Of a stretch of 64,000 bases of DNA, positions 22,994-35,304 are shown piece after piece. Below the pieces are notes generated by a model, which had not been told where the DNA came from, ran no database searches, and saw only the letters and a list, made by a program, of their open reading frames with translations. Origin of the DNA: Aulostomus chinensis (lineage: Eukaryota; Chordata; Actinopteri; Syngnathiformes; Aulostomidae); contig JBBMOA010000008.1 in assembly GCA_037954235.1 (NCBI GenBank), positions 1,600,001 to 1,664,000 of the forward strand. The letters run 5' to 3'. Positions within the stretch are counted from its first letter, which is position 1; each line of letters begins with the position of its first letter. A program made the translations under genes and the position numbers.

Positions 22994-24784
22994 CCATATT
23001 ATCTAGAAACCAGGAATTGTGAGTCCAATGTTAAATTATTTTTCAGAAATGAGCAACTACCCCAGAAAAATATAGACACTCAAAGTAAATGAAACAAAGT
23101 AAATGCAAGCCTGCCACCTTGTGGTCAGGGAGTGTGTTTGTTATTGTGGCGGTGATGTCCCTTTAATCAACACTTGCATGTACAAATCCCTCCCAGCACT
23201 CATGTGGGATCAGTGGCTCATCCACTGCAGGCTCAGGTGCGTCACACCACCTCAGTCAGCGCCTGATGACGATCAGCCGCCACGTGCCAGCGGTCGTTTA
23301 TGGCTGATCAAACCAAGGTTCTATCAAATGTGTCACAGCGTCTGATGCTACATCTACTGGTTGAGGATCAGACGTAGAGCAGGGAGTGAAGTTCCTCCTC
23401 CTTCCTTTCCTTTAAACACCGTCTTTAAATTGTCTGCTGTAAGACGCATATTTACAGCACTGTTCTCTTACTTAAACATTTAATTTGTTCTTATTTTTTG
23501 GACGTGAGAAATCAAACATTGAATTGAAATGGAAAGTTGAAATCTGAATGAGTCATCGTGGCTCTGATCGAAGAGGGAAACACAGGAGTCAGTGAAGGCG
23601 CCTCCAGGTGTGCTACCTGTCTACTTTACATACGTCTACGTGGCGTCAGCTGCCAGGGCGCTGATGGTTTGTTCAGTTCATTCATGTCAGGTTCTGTCTG
23701 TCTGTCTTTCCCAGTCACTGCCAGGAAAGGTTTCTTTTCTTGCATCTTTTTTTTCTTTTAAATCAATCTTGTAAATGCAAGATGTAATGGAAATAAAACT
23801 CAGGATTCTAGAGCTGAAACACCAAGCCAATATTTGACTGGAGCAAAAACTTGAGATTGAGGAATATTTGATGAGCGAGTGCGCCTGGGTTTACTAACTA
23901 TTTCAGTTTGTCAGTTGAAATTTATTTTCATTTTCTATTATTTAAAAAAGCTCACATGCACATGCATAAGCAATAATAAATCAATTTATATTGACTCAAA
24001 CAGAGAAGGCCAGATTTTTGCACACACCCTTTCAGGTGTAAATGCAGCACGTTCAGTTAAGCTAGAAATCATTCCTCCCTGTCACCATTGAGTTTCTGAT
24101 GTTTCTAATGTGCACACAAGCTCTTCGCCCTCAACGCAACGCTGCCAGACGCTGGAAGCCTTCAGCCGTTCACAATTTCTTCTGGAATTACAACTGAAGC
24201 ATTTGTAACAAAGCAAAAACAAACATTCTGTGTTCAAGATTATTCATCCCTGTGTCAGTAGCCAACTGCAAAGCCTTCACTTGCAATGACAGACATCAAT
24301 CATCTTTGCTCCTCCTCGCTGTGCTCGCTGGTCTTCGGCTGCTGTGTTGACTCCAAGATGGCTGACGCGTGACGAGCGGCTCAACTTAAGTAGGACAGAA
24401 AACTGGCCCGACATTCGCAACGTGATCAACACATTTCTGCCTCAGAATAAGAGTTGGTTGTAACATTTCAACAGCAGTTGTCACGATTAGAGAGAGGTGT
24501 GAATGAATGTGGAAGCAGGGACTCTGACACCCTGCAATCCAAAGTTCAACGGCGTTGCTGCAGACCTTCTGTTACCGACCGATGCCGTTTGATGGATGAG
24601 AGCTTCTCCATAAATTAGAAAGATCAAGAAGTCCTTGAATGAACAGAGACGCGTCTCATTTCAGGTTGAACTGTACCTACAAGTACAAATATCCATGCAC
24701 ATCCATCTATTAGTTTAAGAATTAAGTGGACTTTATAGTGTCCTGGACAAAACAGACACCAAGAGACTTGAGTTTGAAATTCAT

Positions 24785-24790
24785 TTTAAT
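24785..24790 (-). terminator. Candidate polyadenylation signal of zinc-finger gene A
   Basis: ATTAAA on the minus strand about 450 bp beyond the stop codon. It is one possibility only; no cleavage site can be fixed from sequence. Confidence 0.25.
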
Positions 24791-25240
24791 TGATCACATG
24801 ACCAATCACATGTACACTCACAACAGCTCATTTACGATGCGTCCCTTTGTTCTTTAAATGCTGCCGCTCCTTTTTTTAATCCGTGATACTTCATGAGAAG
24901 TCGCAGCAGTGGAACTGTTACTGGAGGGTGAGGAGGCTGACAGACTCCAGGTCCTGATCCGGGTCACATCCACCGCTTCTGTGCTCTGTCGTCCATCAAA
25001 TGGCAGAATTGAGTATTCACAGAATAAATAAGTGACCTTCCTCTGTGCATCAAACTCTTCACAACACTGCTTTTTTGTCCTGGAATAATAAAATGGATGA
25101 AGATCAACTTTTCTCAAATGTACTCAAAAACTTGGGACACTCAGAGGAAGAGACGAGTACACGCGAGAGGCTGTGAGACGCCACACCTGCAACACATTTA
25201 CACACACCACAGTGGTCTTGTCACGGCCGGCAGCCCGTCA

Positions 25241-27691
25241 TCATCCCTCCAGGTGTATCCTCTGATGACGCTTCAGGTTACACTTCTGAGTGAAGCGCTT
25301 CCCGCAGGCTAAGCAGCAGTAGGGTCTCTCTCCGGTGTGAACTCGCCGGTGGGCTTTGAGGTTGCTCAGCTTGGTGAAGCTGCGCCCGCAGAGGGAGCAG
25401 CAGAAGGGCCTCTCGCCCGTATGAGTCTGCTGGTGGGCTTTCAGGTTACTGGGGTGGGGGAAACACTTCCCACACTGCCCACAGCGGAGGGGGTGTCTGG
25501 GGACGGGGTTACAGTCTGGATGTGGGAGGGGGTTTGCGTGATTTGCTGACTGATGCTGGGACCTGCTGTTGACCCACGGGGCGCCGGCTCGGTTGAGTGC
25601 CACAGCTTGTTTGTCACTGAGATGAACTCGCTGGACCGAGAGGGTGGGGGGTGGCGCGGCTTTAGACGTGGACGGGATTCTGTTGAGGGGATGTGGGTTT
25701 AAGGCCTGAGAGGGAGTGACAGACAGAGCTGCAGTGGTGCTGTTGGGCAGTGGGTGAGGGGGCTTTTTCATTGGTCGATGAAGCTGCTGTATGGCGGCTT
25801 GCAACCTGAAACCTGCTGCCACTTTAGAATGCAGCTTCATCCCCTCCTTCAGCGCGTCGGAGCTCACCCTGCTGCGCTTCACCAAACACGAGAAGGACGA
25901 CATCCCCGACTTCGTGGTTCCTTTACGTTCCACGCGCTGCTCGTCCTCGCACGGATCTAAATCCACAATAACCTCCTGCTTGATCGACACACTCAGGGGG
26001 TCGGAGTTCGGCAGTCTGGCCTTCGAGGCCTCGGAGGACGCACTCTGGTCTGCAGCAGCACGAGCCTGAACATCAGCTGCTACACCGTCTGACAGCTGGG
26101 CTTCTGTTCGCTGTAGAGACCCTCTGGTTCTGCCAGGATCAGAGTCTCTGTCGGCCCCCAGTCTCTGATTATGCAGCAGCCCAGCTGTTGTGAGGGGGAG
26201 CCCAGCCCAGCTGCTGTCCACGTCCACAGATGGAGCTGCAGACAGGAGCGAGAGCTCCTGGCCCTCAGGAAAGACAAACGCCGCAGGCATCTTTACGTCT
26301 GGCTTCCCGACGCCCCTCAGTAGCTCCTCGCTCGTCTTGGCCTCTTGATTCTGTTGTGGACAAGCGTCCATCATCTCACTCACGTCCGATGCTGCCTCAC
26401 CTGGGGACCAGGGAGCAGCTGCATTAACGACTCACTCACAGTTACAGTTAGCAGGCAACGAGCACTGACGAGCTTGTCACAGCCATGAGGTGACCAAGCT
26501 GAACGCCTGACATTCCACCACCTGCTACACACAAGCAGGCACCATTTTCAAAAACAAGATGAATACTCGCCATCAAGTGAGGCGCTCCATCCTCCTCCCA
26601 CACGCACCGACGAACACGCCAGTGGATTTACCTCTTCTTCTTCCTTCACGTCCACAGCTGGAAGCACATCTGCTTCTTCCCCTGTCTAGGAAAAGACACT
26701 GAACACATCACAGATCCCTCTGATGCTGATGAGACGGAGCCACCCCAGCGAGGCTGGGAGTCAGGATAGAGCCCCAGCCGGGTGCCGGTGCTGGTCGTCA
26801 TCACGCACCTGCACCGGGCTGATGGCGGACGTTGCCATCAGTCCAGATTTCATCGCCTCTCTGCTTCAGTAGATATGATTTATGGGCTTTTCCAAATAAT
26901 CAAGACTTTTTGAAGTTACTTTTTCAACTTCCCAATGTTTACATGGGTTTTTCAGTTTGTACAAAATGTCTCCATCATATCAACTTGTTCTTGTAGTAAT
27001 ATCAGCTGTTCACCACATCAGCAGAACATCCCAGCTCGTAGTACTTCATGTTCCACAGCGATGCTCTGAAATACGCGTACTGCAGTACACTATTGTGAAA
27101 CACAGCATTAGGACAGATTGCTGTCTGGGTTTGGCTGCAGGGTCCTACCGGTGTCTGCTGGGGGGTGGTCACATGACCCACCTGCGGGAGCCTCTCAGGG
27201 CTGAGACCTGCGGTGGACTCGTCCTCCGGGGTTGACTCGGATCTCTTCTCCTGTCTGTTGCTTCTTGTCCATCTTTCAACACAATCACTCTCTTCTTTCA
27301 CACCACGCCCCCTTGGAACATCTGGAGAGCACAGCATCGTTACAGGCGCCTAAACCAACCCCCCCCCCCTCCCCCAGCTCTGCCTCCGTGGGCTCTTACC
27401 GTCCTGCGCGTCTCTGGGCCTGTCCTCTGCAGCGTCCGCAGCATCCTCGCTAAAGTCAGCACATTTCCTAGTTGTCTCTCCTTCTTGACCCCCACGGTCG
27501 CTCAGTCTCCTCTCTGCCCACCGCAGCTGCATCCTCAGGGCCTCCACCTCCTGGTTCCTGCGCTTCACCTCCTCCAGGAAGCAGTCTTCCACCAGCCTGG
27601 TGACCTCGTACATGGTCGTCTTCACCACGGCCTCCATCACGTCCGACAGCTGAGTCTGGAAGGTGACGATGAGGGTGTCCAGGTCTGCCAT
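25241..27691 (-). CDS. C2H2 zinc-finger protein A (3 fingers)
   Basis: A likely nuclear DNA-binding regulator. Coding exons: 27400-27691, 27182-27321, 26571-26685 and 25241-26400, about 568 residues. Exon 1 starts MADLDTLIVTF and encodes a helical module of about 65 residues, then a charged tail. Exon 2 is Arg/Glu-rich. Exon 3 has an acidic VKEEEE motif. The last exon is a long Ser/Pro-rich linker ending in three fingers joined by TGERP linkers; the helices read HPSN, KLSN and QKCN, all with Asn at position 3. Intron phases are 1, 0, 1. Exon 3 appears to end at a GC donor (GATG then GCGAGT), which keeps phase with the standard acceptor at 26400. The alternative, donor at 26632 with acceptor at 26395, also stays open. 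Target genes are unknown. Confidence 0.85.
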
Positions 27692-30640
27692 GACGGAGCC
27701 CGGCGGCGTCCCGCGTCTAGAATCGCGCGTGCCTGGAACCACCCGAGGACGAAGGGCTCCTGTCTGATCTCCTCACTCGGAAGACGGCGTTCTAGACTGC
27801 ATGTTAACCCACTAACGTGCTTCAGCGCGCACTCACACACACACTCGCATACACACACTCACTCATTGAAATGTCAACCTTGTACCAGCGCGACTCGACC
27901 GAATGTTTTCACGTGAATTCCGCTCATGTTTACTTCAACTGGCAGCTAACGAGAAGTAGCTTAGCATCTGTATGCTAACAGCTGCTAGCGGCAGCTCCGC
28001 GCCTCACACACCCGGTGTCCGAGCTGATGGTGTGCACGTACACGCGTCTGATCCTCTGGTCTGGTGTCGGGTAACAACTGGGACGCTAAATTAATTAGTA
28101 GAACCCGTTTGACCGAGCCTAGCTAGCCAACGGCCGACTGCGGTCCTTGTTTTTGCTCGTTACGTCACTTGCAACGCAGTACGGTGGCCGCTACTGTATT
28201 CAGTGAATTACGAAACGCGTTTGCAAAAAAGTGAAACCCATATGCTGCGCTAAGCGGTCCCTGGCGATGGTTCCGAGGCCTCGTTCAAACTACTTTCCAG
28301 TTTCTGGTCACCGACGAGGGCTCGCGTGGTTCTTGGGTTCATGTTTCGGGACAGACTCTTACTCTGGACGCTGAAATTACAAATTAGCATTCAAACTCCA
28401 TTTTAGTTTCTGGTTTGGCTTGACGCTCTAAAAGCGTCTGTTGTGTGACGTCATCACAGTTGTGTGCATGTTCAACAAAAAAAACGTCAATGGCGTCTCG
28501 TTTTACAGGTCTGAATCGACAGTGTCTGAAACTTCCGCCCGTCGCTGACAAGCGTGACAGAGCCCGAATGGCTGGACAGGAGCGGTTCATCCTGGACTGA
28601 ATGATGACATTTGGTGAGACGTCCCACATCGAGAGAGCCTGATCACATTCCTCCAAGTGTCCCTGAACCCGTCCGCCTGATCGGCCTCCTCCTTAACTCA
28701 TACCCGCCCTGCTGAAGCGATGAGCCGGCAGGCTATATCCGCAGCCGCGTGGACTCAGTGACGTCACCTTAGACACGTTGTTAGGCAAAGATTTGTGCTG
28801 ACGGCCGCAGAATTACTTTTACTTTATTTTTACCCTACATTCACTCTTACAGGAGGGAAAGCAAAGACTGGCGGCCATTTGTAACGACTTCCTCCTGACG
28901 TCTATTCTGTATCTCTTCTTACAACCTGGATTATTGACATTTGAACTGTAAAAGTGGGACTTTTGAACTGCCATCACGGTTTCCTTTCCTCCTGTAAGAC
29001 TAAATGGAGGGCCACCGTCCTGGGTGTGTCTGCCTCAGAGGGCTTCCCCTCTCTGCCACCGTGGAGCAGAAACTCGCCAGCTTTGTTGACTCCTGTCGAC
29101 ATTTATTCTTTTTCTTGCTGCCACATTTATATTTTCACGTTGTTTGTAGATGGCATACAGTTGGCTGAGAAGGACTGGCGATCCGTCCAGGACGAACCCC
29201 GCCTCTCGCTCGAGGTGAACTGGGATAGGCTCCACCCCCCGCGACCTTTAACTGATAAGCGGTGTAGAAAATGGTTGGATGGATGGATGATGGGTGGAGT
29301 ACATATTTGGGTGTAGCGCTTATGATGCTAACTAGGTGGTTCAGTACTATTAAATCTTTCCTAGCGATTTTAAAATAGTAAACCTGTTTAGTTTGTAGGG
29401 CCAGCACAGATTTACTTGATTTTTAGCATAATTTCATCTGTTGTCTGGTCTGTGGGGGGACATTCAATGACTGTGGGATATTTCCTTGACACTTTGTGTG
29501 ACTGCGCTGACAAAGAAACATGAAACTACAAGCTGCTGTCCTTCCAGAGTCCAGTGGAACACTTGATCTCAACTGCTCAACGGAGACAGCATTCACAGAC
29601 ATGGCGAGGTCGCCCTGGAGGAGTCAGGAAAAAGTTTTATTTTCAATCCGTTGTGTAATCACAGGTTTAATGTTGCTCAGCTTTTATTCCATTTTACTTA
29701 AAAGTGACTTTCCGTCACAAAGTATGCAGCATGGAATCAGGTACAAATAGGACTCCTCATGAGCTGATGTTGTCTTTGTGTAACACTTTTCACCAACAAA
29801 AGTTATTGAATAAAAACCAGAATACTTGAAATCGAAAAAAATACAATCTAACCAGAAAACACAACTTTGTTGCTGTAATCGCCATGACAGTAACACATGA
29901 ACCACACATCAGAAACGTCCTCTATTAAACGAGGGCTGCACGATTTAAACCTGAGAAATGTGATCTGCTCTTCCACATCTCGGCCGCTTCTGTCCCCTCA
30001 CACCAACGTCGCGCAGTGCTAACGTTTGCACTGCAGTGCTTCAGAAAAAGTCTCATTGGCTGAATCACAATTACACAAAGAAGCACAACACCAGCAGTTC
30101 ATCCAACAGTTTCACTTACACCTCAGTCCATTTTCTCTCCCTCCCTCCCTCCCTCCCTCTCACCGCTCCACTGCTAGCCTGCATAGCTATGGAAGCCTCA
30201 CATGGGACGTGTCAAAAAAGCAGGAAGGTGGCCAGCAGAAACCGCCAGCCCTGTTCTGACAGGGAAGATGTGAAGTGAAGTGTAAGTGATTAGCACCACC
30301 TGACCACCAGAGTGAGCCGCCAAGGACAAACGCATCACAAATTCCTGCCACACCAAACACAAACAGAAATGTCACGCAGTGTCCTTCATGTTTACAGAGG
30401 ATCACAAATACCTTCAAAATCAAAACATCTACACGTCAAGCACTTCGGCATCTTTGTTGGTCTAAACTGCAAGTGCCTCAGACGGATTTTTAAGAGTGCG
30501 TTAACGATTTTTGTAGAAAACATAAGAATTGTACGAGAGGATTTTCTTTCCCAGGGAAGCAGTGATACACATTTCATCAAGAATTTTGCAGCCCTCGTTT
30601 AAACCTCCAACCAGCTCCTTCCTCTCACACACTCGCAGCT
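27692..30640. other. Intergenic region between zinc-finger genes A and B
   Basis: It holds the presumed promoter and 5' end of gene A (27692 to about 28300, relatively CpG-rich), a LINE-type 3' end at 29150-29300 and the presumed 3' untranslated region of gene B. On the minus strand AATAAA occurs at 29636-29641, about 1 kb past the stop of gene B. No further exon seen. Confidence 0.5.
29150..29300 (+). mobile_element. 3' end of a LINE-type element with a GATG tail
   Basis: The block runs GACTGGCGATCCGTCCAGG, then CTGGGATAGGCTCCACCCCC, GATAAGCGGTGTAGAAAATGG and a (GATG)-like tail. This consensus is very common in teleosts; ends with GATG repeats are known for RTE-type elements such as Rex3. 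Only the 3' end is present, as expected for 5'-truncated copies. Family assignment is tentative. Confidence 0.55.
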
Positions 30641-33600
30641 CTACAGGTCTGTCATGTGTTTGCGTTGGTGTGATTTCAGATGATCCAGGCGTTTAAAGCT
30701 CAGGCCACATACGGTGCAGCAGTATGGTCTCTCCCCTGTGTGGGTGCGTTGGTGTACCTTCAAAATATCGGCTCGTGTGAAGCTCTTATCGCACATGGAG
30801 CACCGATGTGGTTTTTCCTGCGTGTGAATCCTCCGATGCAACTTCAGATTCCAGAGACGGCTGAACTTGTTCCCACACACAGTGCAACAGTACGGTTTGT
30901 CACTCGTCTGGCCACACTTATGAGCCTTCAGGTCAGAGAATGAGGGGAACCCCTTCCCACAATGGCTGCAGAGGTGGAGCCCCTGCCCTGAGTGAGTCCT
31001 CTGGTGGACTTTGAGGGTACAGGCTTGAGTGAAGGTTTTTCCACAGTGCTCACAAGTGTATGGCGGCCCATGCTCAGTGCCCTTGTGTGTCTGCTTGTGG
31101 GCCTTCAGAGAGGCTGAATCAGGGAAGAAGGTGCCACACTGGCTGCAGGTATGTCTCCTCCCTCCTCTCCCTGTACCCTGCTGCTGCAACCTCTCTCCCA
31201 GATTTATGTTACCACTAGTATGGTATGCATCTGAGGGCCCATACACACCCCTTGCACTATCTAAAGATGGGTCAACGCGAATGCCCTGGCTGCGGAAGCT
31301 CAATCTGCCACTTGAGTCACCAGATGCATGTGCAGGGTACAAGATGCTCTGGTCCTGCAGGAACCCTTCTTCATTGATCAGCAGGCAGCTGAACTCTCCA
31401 CTTACAGTCATGCTACTCCTTGAGGGAGAATCAGCAGGGGACACCACGGCGCCCCTTCTATTTCTCAGGGCGCCTGTTTGTGAAACTTGATTCTCGACCC
31501 CCTGTGGCACTTCTACATCGCCCTCATAGTGGCTCATGTAGCTCAGGTCATCACCCAGGTGAGACGGGGATCCTTGTAAGTCATCCAAGTGACTCATGTC
31601 TATCATACTGGTGACGTCATAGCGAGTCTTTTCAAAGCCACCCAAGTCATCCATGCCAAACCTGTTGTGTAAAAGAGGTTCAGATACATCACCTGAGTTG
31701 ACCGTCTGGCCTGACTCGGCCCTCTGGTCAAAGCCAGCTTCCCAGGTCACATGGCACTTTGGGATCTTCTGGTCACTGAAGCGTTTACTGGGCCCCGGCA
31801 GATCTGACACCGCGCTCTCTGACACACGAGTACAGGAAACAACAATTTATAGAAACAGGGACTGCAGTCATCAACTTACATAATTATGAACATAAGTGTT
31901 CATAATTTTCTAATATTCGTGTATCTGACTCGAAATTTCAAAGCTCAAGAGATATTTCACCCAAAATACATAATTTGCCTTTCAGTGCCTCACCATTATA
32001 CTTGAAACTACGACTGTGTTCAGTCAGAAGCATGGAGCTGGTTTTTCCCTGCCGCACTGGCTCTTTGTTCTGGTTATGAATATACACAGACACACATAAG
32101 GCTCCCGCCTCCTGAAGCACCAGTAGAGACATTTTTATGGAGATTCTGTCATTTGAAAAGTGTGGAAACCACGTCGTTGCAAGACGAGAAAAGAAAAATC
32201 AACCTGCTGCGCAAACAGCAAAAATGCATTGATATTCTTGGTGCTGCTCCGTTTGATTACAGTGGCTGTTGGCTGCTGTGACCACCGCTACTTTCACTGT
32301 GTGAGTTGTGGACGGACCTGGTGTGTTGCAGACTTTAGGTGTCTTGAGCTCATGAAGATGCCCCCCCCCCCTTCCCCCCCACACCCTTAAAGGATTTCTT
32401 GGTGACTCAAGGCTTCACAAAAAGCAGCCTCCTAATGTTAGCTTGAGGCTTGAGTAACTGGAAGGCATCTTACAGGTTTTGGTGAAATACCATTTTAAAT
32501 CAGAAGGAATGAAGAAACAAACCATCCAAAGTGAGTCCCCATCTCTCCTCAGAATCATTCCCCTGCGGCGTCATGTGTAGGGCTTCCTCCTTGAGCATTC
32601 TGTCAAGCTTTTCACCTTCCACACTCGGGGACTAACACACAGGTGTAAAAGAAAGGACAAATACATAGAACGATGAGCTCTACGCTTATCAAGGGAAACC
32701 ATAACTTTGGCATGAGCTCAACAGCAGGGTTCATTTCAAGGCTGCATGCAGAGACCCACAAACTCTTAGAGAGAAGAGTTGACGCCTGAAGGTGTAGAAC
32801 AAGAAGATCCAACAACGCGACTCAACAGGTGTCTGACATCAACATTGACATAGTCAAACATGGTTCTCTACCTGTGGTGTCTTCATGTCACCATGGGCCT
32901 CAAATTCATGACTAGATGTCTCTCCTTCGGTGCCCTGGGGGCTACTTATGTCTTCTTGGAGGACACACTCTTGTTTCAGACTTTTCTCTGTTACAGAAAA
33001 GAGAAGAAATATTTTAACATTTTTACTGTTAAAAATAAACTGTCAAAACAATTTTATCAAACACGTCTTGTCCTCCTCATCTTCTCTCTGCTCATTCTGG
33101 TCAGGTAGTCCACCGCTGGTCTATGAAAGCTTTTCCTGAACAGCCACTTGCTGCTGCTGGAGAACAGTCACCAAACAGAGACGTCCTGGCCAATAAAAAC
33201 TGCTGACTGAGCAGATCTGCAGAGTCCAGAGGCCATCAACTGTTGCTACCCTGATCAGCCTTTCTCCTCACTGACTTTACAGTTAAAATAACTGACGGGA
33301 AATCTGATTTTTGATCACCTGATCCAAACTAGGGCTCTCAACGGGTCGGGCCAAAAAATATGCAAATGGTCGGGTGTCGGGATGCCTGTTTTTCAAAAAA
33401 GAGAAAAAAAATCTGCAGTAAATAAAGTCTCTGGCTGGCTGCTACCTACAACCTGCATCGTGGAGAGGGGCGGGGCCACACCTGACACTGCTGCATGCAC
33501 GCCTTTAGCCTGGCCCTGGAGGAGAAGATGGAGGTGGTGAATTATGAGTGTATGAGAAAAATCATGTTAGCGGAGCGTGGGGGGGGGGGCGCGGGCAGGC

Positions 33601-33947
33601 TGATTATTCATGTTGATGTGTTGGCCGGATCAAAATTGTAATTTTCAGGGCCGTTGAGAACCACAAAAATGGGGTTTGGATCAGATTTTTACTGATGCAG
33701 CTTTGGCTTTTTTTCATTTTCTGTCCAAGCTTTTATTTGTAGTGATGAGATCGCACTTGTTGTGTCCAGACATCACCAACTAGTCTACAGGACACAGGCA
33801 CAAGGAAGCCCAAACCCATGGAGAAACAGGCTGAGAGTCCCAGCAAAGACACGGCAAAGTCCTCTTTGAGCTTCGGGACTGAGATGAATGTGTGACTGGA
33901 GACAGATTTCACACCACTGTCCAGACTGTCAGTGCACGTGCACACGT

Positions 33948-33981
<34 letters not shown>

Positions 33982-34284
33982 CAGTCTCACGTTTTCGTTT
34001 CTACCACAGAGATTGACAACCTCACCTGCGGGTTCCTCCTCGGTGGACACCCCAGGTCTCCCGCAGTCCACACACCTGCCTCGCCGGTCTCCCTCCCTGT
34101 CTTTGCGGCGGCTCTCCGACCACCTCAGCCTCCTCTTGAGGGACTCCACCTGCTCCCTGCACCGTGTTACTTCTTCCACGAAACTATCCTCCACCAGCCG
34201 TGTGATCTCATACATGGCAGCCTTGAAGACCGTTTCCATGACGCCAGAGAGCTGGGACTGAAACGTAACGATCGTATCGGCCAT
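30641..34284 (-). CDS. C2H2 zinc-finger protein B (6 fingers)
   Basis: Coding exons: 34026-34284, 32872-32987, 32523-32631 and 30641-31818, about 553 residues; all junctions are GT-AG and in phase (1, 0, 1). Exon 1 starts MADTIVTFQSQLSGVMETVF and encodes the same helical module as gene A. An in-frame ATG seven codons upstream (34305) is possible. Exons 2 and 3 are acidic linkers. The last exon carries a long Ser/Asp-rich region and six fingers near the C-terminus. Finger 3 ends HKCGQ, so its last zinc ligand is missing; the other five have intact C2H2 ligands. The protein should act in the nucleus as a DNA-binding regulator. It lies tail-to-head with gene A and divergent from gene C. Confidence 0.9.
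33319..33684. mobile_element. Inverted-repeat element in intron 1 of gene B
   Basis: The outer arms 33319-33329 (CTGATCCAAAC) and 33674-33684 are exact reverse complements. A second pair lies inside: CTCTCAACGG (33335-33344) against CCGTTGAGAA (33651-33660). The interior is GC-rich, with a poly-G tract at 33580-33589, and has no frame. A related stretch is in intron 4 of gene C near 42590. The inner arms recall hAT ends, but no 8-bp target duplication was found. Confidence 0.45.
33949..33979. repeat. (CA)n microsatellite beside the exon 1 donor of gene B
   Basis: A CA run ending 46 bases inside intron 1 of gene B on the minus strand (a TG run in the transcript). Confidence 0.95.
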
Positions 34285-35304
34285 GATCCCGGTGATGTGG
34301 GACAACTCCAGACAGCCGTATCTCCTAGTCGCCGTTTAAGGTTGAGACATCTGACACACACAGATCTAGAATCCGAACCAGCTCCTGGCAGGGGGAGTCG
34401 GGTTAAGCAGACTGTGGATGCATAATTTGCAGTTTTAGTTGTTGCAACCTTACTGTTAGCACGCGAGCTAGCTAGCTTACTGTAGTATATTTATGTTGTT
34501 AGGATTCCGAGAGCTAACCCAAATGTTGCCTGGGAATTAAATAAATGTTCATAATACTCTTCGTCTATATTTGATGTAAAACGGCGCGGTAGTTTGGCTG
34601 CAATCTCAAGTTAATTTTGTTTCCCTCCATCAAACGCGTTTCCTCCTGGTTCCGTAAACAATCGCACTTCCTGGATTAAGCTACGGCTCCCGAGTTGGAC
34701 CAAACCTCATCCTTTCAGTCGAATGGTTGAACTTCACCGGAGTGTATTGTTGCAAACCGGCGTTTCTAGACTAGAAAAGCAAATGCAGCGTTTACAACAA
34801 CATCAGATGTAAGCAGGTGGACATTGATGGCGTCCAGGCTACTGGAACATGACAAAAACACACTTTACAATGTTCTTGGAAACCGGACTCCCCGCCATGT
34901 CCCTCAGTTAAAATGGCCGGTGTGAGTCATCCGAAGATGTGAGTCGCGCGAGCACGAGCATGCGCGGCAGTCTTCTCAATCCGTTACCGACCATTATTAA
35001 CAGCATGGTGTTATATAAAAGTGATGGTGCTATAATTCCGCTGCGGTTAAGTTTCGGCACAAACACTCTGAGAGTTAGGTTCGGGTCCGAATAGGCCGTT
35101 TTGTTAAAATTAGCGCATGCGCCGTTTGCACCCTTGGCGAACTCGGAGCGGGCAGCGACTGATGTGCGTCACACAAAGCAGAAGCCGCGGCGGCGGAAGC
35201 CATGTTGCCTGCTCTGCTCACGCCGTGTTTTCACTAACCCAACAGTGACCGGACCGAGAGAAGAGGAGCCCCGTTCGCCAGGAGGAGCGCTGACCGGCAG
35301 CACG
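34285..35304. promoter_or_regulatory. Divergent promoter region of genes B and C
   Basis: About 1 kb lies between the two start codons, with many CpG steps. Visible motifs: GCGCATGCGC at 35113-35122, a perfect NRF1-type site; GAGCATGCGCGG at 34956-34967, a partial one; and YY1-like AAAATGGCCG near 34909 and GAAGCCATGTTG near 35197. No TATA box stands at a sensible place. TATA-less, CpG-rich, NRF1/YY1 promoters are typical of bidirectional housekeeping units. Transcription starts are not visible from sequence. Confidence 0.55.

Larger units (their letters stand above)
19323..24780. other. Gene-free stretch with microsatellites
   Basis: No exon can be supported on either strand. It holds CT/CA runs at 19843-19925, CA at 20643-20664, CA at about 22603-22665, 22772-22826 and 22953-22989. 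The rest is unique-looking non-coding sequence. Confidence 0.5.

Noticed and set aside
27485..27916. Plus-strand frame of 143 codons over gene A exon 1
   Set aside because: Antisense shadow of the coding exon with its conserved helical module.
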